A DNA stretch of 64,000 bases, from the NCBI GenBank assembly GCA_964017235.1, contig OZ024931.1, forward strand, positions 23,412,189 through 23,476,188, written 5' to 3'. Shown here piece by piece: positions 58,801 to 64,000 of the stretch (its first letter is position 1; each line of letters opens with the position of its first letter). The position numbers were made by a program, and so were the translations under genes. This DNA comes from Sabellastarte sp. h YS-2021. Taxonomy: Eukaryota > Annelida > Polychaeta > Sabellida > Sabellidae. Under the pieces are notes generated by a model, which was not told where the DNA came from, searched no databases, and saw only the letters and a list, made by a program, of their open reading frames with translations.

Positions 58801-61547
58801 TTAAAGGAAGGTCATTTTCTTACCTTTGGGAAGGCCACCATAAAATGAAGTTTCACAAAGCCTTCTTTAACTGCCCTTAGCAAAAATGTTCCTTTAAACT
58901 TAAGCAAGGATGTAAAATGATCATGCATTTTTTGAAGGATATTTCCTTAATTTGATTGTATATGCTTTACTTCCTTAAAATTTAAGGGTGTTTAATTTAG
59001 GGGTGTTTCCCTACAAGGAAGGAGGCTTTGTGAAAGTGAGACTCATTAAACGAATGAGAAATTTAAGGAAATCCTCAAATTTAAGGTAGCCTTTATCTTA
59101 AGGAGGCCTTGTAAAACCGGTGTAATCTCTGAAAGTATACCCCCTTTATTTTATACCCGGTGTAAGCCCCCAGATTATATCCCCCTTCATATTATACCTG
59201 GGTAGATTCTAGAAGGGCCCAGAATCTACCCTGGGGTAGATTCCAAAATATTTCCGGGGGTAGATTTTGGACCCCACCAGAATCTACCCCTCCTCTCAGA
59301 ATCTACCCCTTTGTGATTAGTCACATAGAGTTATATAATATCAATAGAAGGAATGTTAATGCTGTTTTAAAACTTCAATTAACCTTGAGATAGATATATG
59401 CCCTGTATATGGTCATATGTTTTATTATTTGGTTTGTACACAACGTAATAACACTTCATAATTTCAAATGGCTAAAACTAAGTAGATTGTATTATGAAGT
59501 TTTGTGGTTAGTAGATTTTTAATGACTGAACTTTTCCTTTGAACTTATCCATGTGTTACAATGACAATTGACATTCCACCAACAGTAAGTATGAATAATC
59601 ATTGTATGTATACATTCACTGGGTTAAACCATTGTATACACTCACAGGTTTTCATTAATATTTGGTTTGCTTCAGCAATTGTACTCTGGGAGGAAAATAT
59701 TGATGAGTAGCAAAATTTCAGTGTCAGTTGTGTTAAAAAACTAAAATTGCAAACCAGAAATCAGATTTTGTAAGCTGCATAATGTACATGTCGTTTTAGA
59801 ATAAGTACTGCAAACTCAAAATGCTTGTTTCTCTTTAGCCACTCAGATGGTGACAGAAAGATTGCAGGAGGGTGTAACTGACTTACAGAAGCATGGAAAC
59901 ATGCTGGAAAGAATGGCAAACACCAAGTTTGAAGATGTAGAAAAGGTTGCACATGAGGTAAGCACACACAAGAAAGTATTTTAATACAGTTTAGCTCCTT
60001 TAAATAAAACGATGTTAAGTAGGATTGTCTTTTGCGTAGTAATGAATATTGGATCATTCAAGTTGAAACTAAACCTTGTTGTCTGGTAACCATGGTTAAA
60101 TGGGTGCATTTTTCTGGGCTCATTCTCACGAAAGGTCTTCTGGTAGTCTTTGTCCTCAATCTAGCTAAGTAAAAAATGTGTTATGTTAGTTTTATCTTTG
60201 ATCATATCTCTAACACTGGCCGGATGTGGTCGTACATATTGAAAATAAGTGTTACATAGGGCTGCCGTGCAAAACTTCTTACCACTGACTAAAACAAAGT
60301 TAAAAATACTTATCTGCAACACTCTCTATAATGTTAAAATGATTAAAAGCTTTTAAAACCTATCCATTTCCGAAACATGTGCTTGATAAATGTTATGGTA
60401 ATCAGCATTACACTAACGATATATATCCTGTGTTGCTGTATAAAGTGTCTTAATGAAGTCACATGACACAGAAAACCACTGTGTTTATATAAAACATAAG
60501 TTTTAACTTGCCTCAGCATTTTGGCCTTTTCCTAGCTGGCTGTTGATGATAACTCTGAGACTAAATCTTAGATTTAAGATTGAGCTAAACCTTAGATAAG
60601 ACTGATGTTAAGACTTTTTGTGAATACAGCCCCTGGCTTCTTGAGGTTCAGCTTAACAGCTCTCCACTTACCCTGTTACTATCCATTCTGATTAAATAGA
60701 CAAGTTAGTTTCCCCTTCAGTTCATCTATGTCCAGAGTATATTGTTTAAAAGTAGTTATAATTAATGTCCTGGACATATTAGGTAGCATTATGATATGTG
60801 TGTGTTTATGTCACCTGACAATAGATGTAAAAATGTATTTAGGTAAAGAAAGTGTAAAAAAACATTACTTTTGTCCATTTTAATTACCTCTGCTATTTTG
60901 CTTATGTGATCGTTGGATTCTGTTTTTGTTTATTTGTTTGTAAGCACAATTACAACAAACTACTGCACAGATTTACATCAAATTTTCACAGTATGCGGGT
61001 CCTTGATCCAACGTAGAGCCGACTTAATTTTTGGAATGAAACACAAACAATTCTGAGTCCAAGACATTTAAAAGGATTTTTTTATCATTGCACTCATAAG
61101 TAATAGTGGCAGTATTGGGCCTTGGCAATGGTATGCACTCTCTGAGTACTCTCGTTGTGAATGGTGAATAATTAAAATCTTTCACTATTGAAGTGTTAAA
61201 ATCTTTCACTGGCTTATGTTTTGTATATTTGTAAACAAAAGTTAAGCCTAAGAGCTTTTGTGAATGTGGATCGAGCAGTGAAATTACCTTTGTAATGCTG
61301 AACTTAACATGGTCAAACTGAATCATGTTTTTATTTTGTATCCACCATCTAGATCCTTCGAGCTACAGAGACGGGACAGAAGGAGATGTACTACCCCTTT
61401 CTCTACAGATCTGCTTACTTTACAATGCCCACCTTTCTTATTCCCATCTTCCGGTGTTTTGTGCCTCCGCTCCTCCCACCCATGGTATGGAAGCCCGAGC
61501 TTTTCACCCAGCAAAAGGAAGCACTGGGCCTACTGGCTGAAGAGTAG
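40870..61547 (+). CDS. HSD11B1-like short-chain dehydrogenase/reductase, 7 exons, 326 aa
   Basis: The coding exons are 40870-40948, 48215-48345, 51108-51209, 55518-55734, 56903-57040, 59839-59957 and 61353-61547. All introns are GT-AG and phases agree throughout. Residues 1-19 (MFVLAIVGLITLFLFIWIF) are one membrane segment, followed by RR. The Rossmann fold has the NADP(H)-binding TGASSGIG (37-44) and TARR (61-64). IINHA (117-121) replaces NNAG, as in HSD11B1. The tetrad is Asn146 (MDVN), Ser174 (GSVAG), Tyr187 and Lys191 (YSACK). ATYSACKFALDGFFSS (185-200) and GGLD (111-114) are close to HSD11B1, and PG (219-220) follows. A hydrophobic segment lies near residues 280-300. Length compares with about 290 for HSD11B1. 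The family reduces or oxidises steroid or lipid carbonyl/hydroxyl groups in the ER membrane; the substrate here is unknown. No break is seen. A sphingoid-reductase (KDSR) identity was considered but fits the motifs less well. Confidence 0.9.
42461..42565 (+). repeat. Dispersed repeat, copy of the 2040-2190 family
   Basis: 'cacattctggtaaaaaaagt', 'cctcatataataccttagac' and 'gacttgatgaaagtct' align with 2070-2140 in order. It lies in intron 1 of the dehydrogenase gene. Confidence 0.45.
43010..43740 (-). mobile_element. LINE fragment (L2/CR1-like), N-terminal half of reverse transcriptase
   Basis: On minus, FFSDKIFKIRETFSNADSF (about 43640-43580) is followed by LPVGPWPTFLVKKCLDILLP and SITKLINCSLPEDFVPGGFK with TVVTPLIKK (43478-43320). 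The 'AYR..HSTETALL' motif (about 43190-43140) and a degraded LSAAFDTIDH region (about 43095-43050) come next. These are successive RT blocks of the L2/CR1 group. It is broken by several shifts. It is antisense in intron 1. Confidence 0.65.
44060..44400. repeat. Dispersed repeat ending in an acagacaaacag-rich tract
   Basis: Two similar sub-units 'gtctgaatctttccgaaaat' and 'atctgaatctttaacaaagt' are followed by 'ttacttttggagttatcgca' and a run of (cagacaaa)n at 44345-44385. This resembles a common animal interspersed repeat; no coding part was identified. Intron 1. Confidence 0.4.
44600..44900 (+). mobile_element. LINE 3' fragment (L2/CR1-like)
   Basis: The sequence corresponding to the LHWLPv motif is at about 44634-44680 ('cactgacttccaatttcata'). 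The C-terminal KGIDRRGFTTTAPVEWNRF and ISSLRSHLKMYRF (about 44770-44896) follow, ending in a stop after the 'LK.yrF' motif. Degraded; intron 1 sense orientation. Confidence 0.55.
45644..46791. mobile_element. Tc1/mariner-like MITE with a nested SINE
   Basis: The ends CAGTCAAACTTGTG and the inverted GTTTGACTG lie within TA dinucleotides (45642-45643 and 46792-46793), as for TA-specific transposons. Inner repeated 'gtggtctctattt' and 'agaccacc/gcccaa' motifs belong to the element. It contains the family S1 SINE at 45674-45920. The remaining length is non-coding, so it is non-autonomous. Intron 1. Confidence 0.65.
45674..45920 (-). mobile_element. tRNA-derived SINE, family S1, nested in the MITE
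   Basis: It is flanked by the 14-bp duplication TAAAGACCACCCAA (45660-45673) and TAAAGACCGCCCAA (45921-45934), one mismatch. Read on minus it has the same tRNA head, body and 'gaaagcgatgtaaa' end as the copies at 30772 and 38552, and a long (aaat)n tail. Confidence 0.85.
47340..47550 (-). mobile_element. tRNA-derived SINE, different family
   Basis: On minus, the head reads tatgctctagcggccaacac with box B 'gtttgatcccagg' about 40 bp on. The body is 'gtggttcggatgacaacttc' and 'ttatcccagtgacagaatga'. It lies at the end of intron 1 next to the 38-bp minisatellite. No target duplication was verified. Confidence 0.5.
47587..48194 (+). repeat. 38-bp minisatellite, 16 copies, ending 20 bp before exon 2
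   Basis: The unit begins agagtgaaaatccctaatct and continues 'aacactagatgtattgcc'. Sixteen copies in exact 38-bp register run to 48194. Variants alternate 'ccctaatctaac' and 'cacaatctaac'. The exon 2 acceptor is at 48214, so the array occupies the region where the branch point would be expected. CTAAC within each unit resembles an animal branch-point sequence. Confidence 0.95.
49455..50200 (+). repeat. LINE scrap and three imperfect repeats in intron 2
   Basis: A short FREKLKSHFFAES segment (about 49459-49500) looks like an L2/CR1-type C terminus. Three diverged copies then share 'gtgataacaacttgtagaaa', 'gtcatggcct' and 'gacctttgacccctgcttca'-like blocks, starting at about 49600, 49738 and 50048. 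Non-coding. Confidence 0.4.
50570..50880 (-). mobile_element. Possible tRNA-related SINE remnants
   Basis: On minus, 'tagcttacctcattgagttt' and 'gtgagttcaagccc' (about 50870-50810) are box A- and box B-like, at a tRNA-like distance. A second box B-like 'gtgttcgatctc' lies near 50635-50625. Weak; no target duplication found. Intron 2. Confidence 0.35.
51763..52102. mobile_element. Short inverted-repeat element X in intron 3
   Basis: The inverted ends extend from 'tgtaaaaaatttattgtaat' through 'ataagttaaatacttacctt' and 'atcctcactag' at 51763-51827. They mirror 52034-52102. Its left interior (51807-51963) is the same 157-bp sequence as the right arm of the adjoining element Y. About 340 bp; non-coding. 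Confidence 0.6.
52095..54524. mobile_element. Element Y, non-autonomous, abutting X, with a young 157-bp arm
   Basis: The ends match 'ttattgcgcaaaataccctt' plus 'accttatcc(g/t)cactag', at 52103-52142 and inverted at 54481-54523. Its right arm (54345-54500) is the inverse of 51807-51963 in element X with only about one mismatch over 157 bp, including 'ggtgggagcaaacatgtacg' and 'tatacgcatgaccgcacatg'. The interior has four diverged 'ttacctcactagagaagaca'-type repeats near 53250, 53518, 53645 and 53797. The last two belong to a tandem duplication of about 155 bp. No transposase recognised. Superfamily unknown. Confidence 0.6.
54845..54934. repeat. Strong hairpin, 21-bp arms, with inner stem
   Basis: TAAGTGTCCAATATTGGAAA (from 54850) is mirrored at 54911-54932 with one mismatch. 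Inside is a perfect GGTCC-CTTC-GGACC stem-loop at about 54888-54903, and CCTCGTAA (54845) can alternatively pair with TTACGAGG (54892). It could be the ends of a very small MITE or a structured intronic RNA. Confidence 0.65.
58761..59121. mobile_element. MITE with ACTGGTTTGACAAAGCCTCC ends, 0.36 kb
   Basis: The left ACTGGTTTGACAAAGCCTCC and the right ggaggccttgtaaaaccggt are inverted. Internal inverted copies of 'tttcacaaagcctcctt' are near 58850 and 59020. Non-coding; intron 5. The target duplication is not clear. Confidence 0.5.
59130..59312. repeat. Cluster of GAATCTACCCC motifs in both orientations
   Basis: Six or so copies of agaatctacccc / ggggtagattc occur in about 110 bp (59198-59305), with 'tataccc' variants before them. 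It is much more C/G-rich than the rest of intron 5. Function unknown. Confidence 0.55.
60116..60633. mobile_element. Diverged MITE, TTCACRAAAGGTCTT family
   Basis: The left 'gggctcattctcacgaaagg' with tctt and the right 'aagactttttgtgaatacag' with cccc are inverted and resemble the ends at 27295-27995. The inner 'gatttaagattgagctaaac' is also similar in style. Ctg precedes and follows. Intron 6. Confidence 0.5.
60895..61155 (+). repeat. Interspersed repeat family R1, third copy
   Basis: tgttt-rich start, 'ctactgcacagatttacatc', 'aaattttcacagtatgcggg' and 'ggcaatggtatgcactctct' parallel the copy at 1-255. Intron 6, just before the last exon. Confidence 0.55.
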
Positions 61548-63056
61548 GGATGAGATAAGGGATACTTCAGTATAGTTACCTTAAATATGAATAGTTCCAA
61601 AGTACCCATCCACTCTTCCAGAATTATATTTTCCTATAAAATGCCCATATAATTGCTCTTCTATTTTATGGACGTTCTTTTATCCAAACAAAATGTTACC
61701 CTTACAGCATACTTAGTCAAAACTGAAAGGAAAATACCAGATGTTATTTGTTTGTTTGCCAGTGGTGACGTATCAGTTGACATCAAATATCATTTGACAA
61801 TATACATTTGGTTAATTTTAACTACCTGTAAACTTTATACATCCAAGGTACCCTTCAAGTATTAAGCTACAGAATTCACTTACTGGAAGCTTACCATTTC
61901 ATTTTACAAAATACAGATAACTTACATTTCAACAACCAACAGTAAAGACTTCTATATCTTGTCCACCCTTTGATGTTCGTTTAAAGGTTTTATGTGAACA
62001 AGACTATTCAACTTAGACCAAAAGTCTTCCTCGTGGAGAGAAATCAAGTAAAATGTGTGTTGTGATTGCCAACTGTAACTAAATTTTGTGTATGCTTTTG
62101 TTGTTTTGTTTGAAGGAAACAGAACTGTGCATGGTCTTTAGTTTTCAAATATTTTAGAGAGTCTTGACTATCTGTTAAATTTTACGTGAAAAAAGTATGC
62201 TGTGGCTAAGTGCTAAGTCTATAGTGAATTTATGATTCAAAATTGCCAAAGAATTTATTTTAGCACAGAAATATGGAATTTAACAACAGTTTATATTTAA
62301 GTGAAAACACCGTTTCCTTGCAACATTATATATGTAATTTACACAATCATATGTTTATTATTCTGCATATAGATGAAGTGTATATTTATGAACATTTGGA
62401 AGCTATGATTAAATAAATTTAGCTGGTAAGAAACAGATTTGCCAGTTTTGTATGGCATAATTGAACATACTCTGTAAATTGATCATTGTTTATTAAGGTA
62501 TTGATTTGGTGTGTAAGGATTGTTTTTGAAAAACCGTTCCGACAAATAATAACGTGTCTCTTGAAAAGGGGAAACTAATGTGTTTCATTCCGTATTCAGA
62601 AAGCAGCGGCTGCCACAGTATTTTGTAAGCAGTAGAAGTGAAATGACTATGGCCATTTCAAAACATCCATAGCCATTTCCAAATGTACACAGGGGTTGCA
62701 AAATGACAAGTAACACTCTAAAGACAGTGATAGTTTATTGGAGTATTGCTACTTTTTGTGTATTTTAATGTAACTTGTATATCTTATGCATTGTCACTTA
62801 ATTTGTGTGAATTGTGCGCACTTATTTGTGTTTTACAAGGATTTATCTTGACTATTGTTTATCATGATACAATTGGTTTGCCTTGAGATGTTTGCTTTAG
62901 CAAAAACAATTTATTAATAATAATCTTAATTATTAGTCTATTAAATATAATTGATTGTTGTGAAAAGTATGGTTATAACAAGTGCTTGTTGCCAAGGTCT
63001 ATTTTAATCACAATAAATTTGTGAGGTTAAGGTAAAGCTATTTTACCCAATAAAGT
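61548..63056 (+). other. Probable 3' untranslated region of the dehydrogenase gene
   Basis: After the stop at 61545-61547 there is no further gene-like sequence. AATAAA signals occur at 62412, 63012 and 63049. Which one is used cannot be told from sequence. Confidence 0.5.
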
Positions 63057-64000
63057 ATGTTATCTGCAATGACACAGAGCCTTTCTCATGAATATACTTG
63101 ACACATTAAGTTGCCAACAAAATAACCTTATAGGGGCCTCTTTAAGGAGAAACAGGACAATTTGATTTGAATAATATATGTAGCACCAATGTGAATATTC
63201 TCTTGAAAGCACAAATTTCTGAGAAAGCAATAGCCGAAGAGGCAGAAGATCAACACCTTCATCAGCATCCAACAGAGGAGAGATAATTAAGTGTGGTTGT
63301 GAGATGACAAGTCGGGAAACATGAATCTTGAGTTTGCTTCTAAAAGAAACCATAGTAGTTTACGATTGGCATACAAAGGGCAAGTTATTACACTCAGAGA
63401 ATAGTGTAACTGCAAAGCTCCAGCTGCCAACTTGTTTATGGGTGTGTACATTCAGAAAGCAACAATTTCTTGCCACAACTGTGTTTTTGGTCATACCCAT
63501 TGCCGACAGAGGCTCGCTAAAATTTGGAGCTTTAAAATTTCTGCTCGTCATAATGCAGCTTTCAAATGACAGGTTTTTATAGGTTAGAGTTTGAATTATA
63601 ATCCAGCATCATATTTGTGCCAATTTATCCGAGCTAAACAGTACTTAAATTGAAGCTCAAATAATAATTTTGTGCTTATGTTTTATTGATTTATTGCATC
63701 TAGCAGTACTTGAACAAATACAAAAGTACAATGTACATCCTCTCTCTAACTGTTCCAGATTTGGGATATCACAACAATGCTCAATTAGCAGATATTCTAT
63801 TTCTAGGATATCAAAACATTGTTTAAGCTGCCACATAATAATCTTCTGTTTTCATTCTCTTTCCTTTTCTACTACAAAAAATCAGAAATTTGTTTTTCAA
63901 AGTGATAGAGTTTTATCTGATCTAGTTAGATGTCTGGTTTCTCAGATTGTTTCTAACTGCTGTTACTTTGCAGTAACTTTTTTACATGTTTTAGTCTAGA
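63057..64000. other. Right flank without recognised genes
   Basis: Short open frames overlap on both strands at 63060-63600 and 63670-63999 but show no domain or splice context. I do not call a gene. Confidence 0.35.

Noticed and set aside
40870-61547. 3-ketodihydrosphingosine reductase (KDSR) identity
   Set aside because: The fold and anchor are compatible, but NHA instead of NCAG and the YSACKFALDGFFSS block fit HSD11B1-like proteins better.

Overview
The window is AT-rich animal DNA, probably from a marine invertebrate and most likely a lophotrochozoan such as a mollusc. Evidence for this is a spliced gene with introns of 1-7 kb and a dense mix of PIF/Harbinger, hAT, Tc1/mariner-like, LINE, SINE and DIRS-type elements. 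Assignment to a species is not possible from the sequence alone.

Two host genes can be supported. At the left edge, on the minus strand (1104-1924), lie the last two exons of a small ricin-B-type beta-trefoil lectin. From 40870 to 61547, on the plus strand, seven exons with consensus splice sites encode a 326-residue membrane-anchored short-chain dehydrogenase/reductase resembling 11-beta-hydroxysteroid dehydrogenase 1 (HSD11B1-like). Its N-S-Y-K tetrad and cofactor motif are intact, so it looks functional.

The rest is mobile and repetitive DNA. Positions 3095-16918 hold two PIF/Harbinger elements of one family in opposite orientation, sharing a single TTA target site. The larger one (4413-16915) carries a decayed Myb-like gene and a decayed transposase gene. 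Inside its outer ends sit a broken DIRS-type retroelement (about 9127-13980) and a 155-bp satellite array with a 900-bp higher-order repeat (14090-16710). Positions 17961-19521 are a DNA element with palindromic subterminal arrays and an internal tRNA-derived SINE. Positions 20173-35280 are a LINE graveyard plus a second, inverted DIRS-type fossil (28690-31711), which was invaded by a SINE and borders a LINE 3' end. Positions 35300-40600 hold a satellite relic, a 5S-rRNA-derived SINE, a hAT MITE and tRNA SINEs.

The dehydrogenase introns hold further insertions. Intron 1 has a Tc1/mariner-like MITE with a nested SINE, LINE pieces, and a 38-bp minisatellite that ends 20 bp before exon 2. Intron 3 has a pair of abutting elements whose 157-bp inverted arms are almost identical. 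Introns 5 and 6 have MITEs with TTCACAAA-type ends. The most notable observations are the Harbinger pair, the higher-order satellite, the SINE module sharing, the minisatellite next to a splice acceptor, and the young palindromic composite. No coherent new multi-gene system was found.
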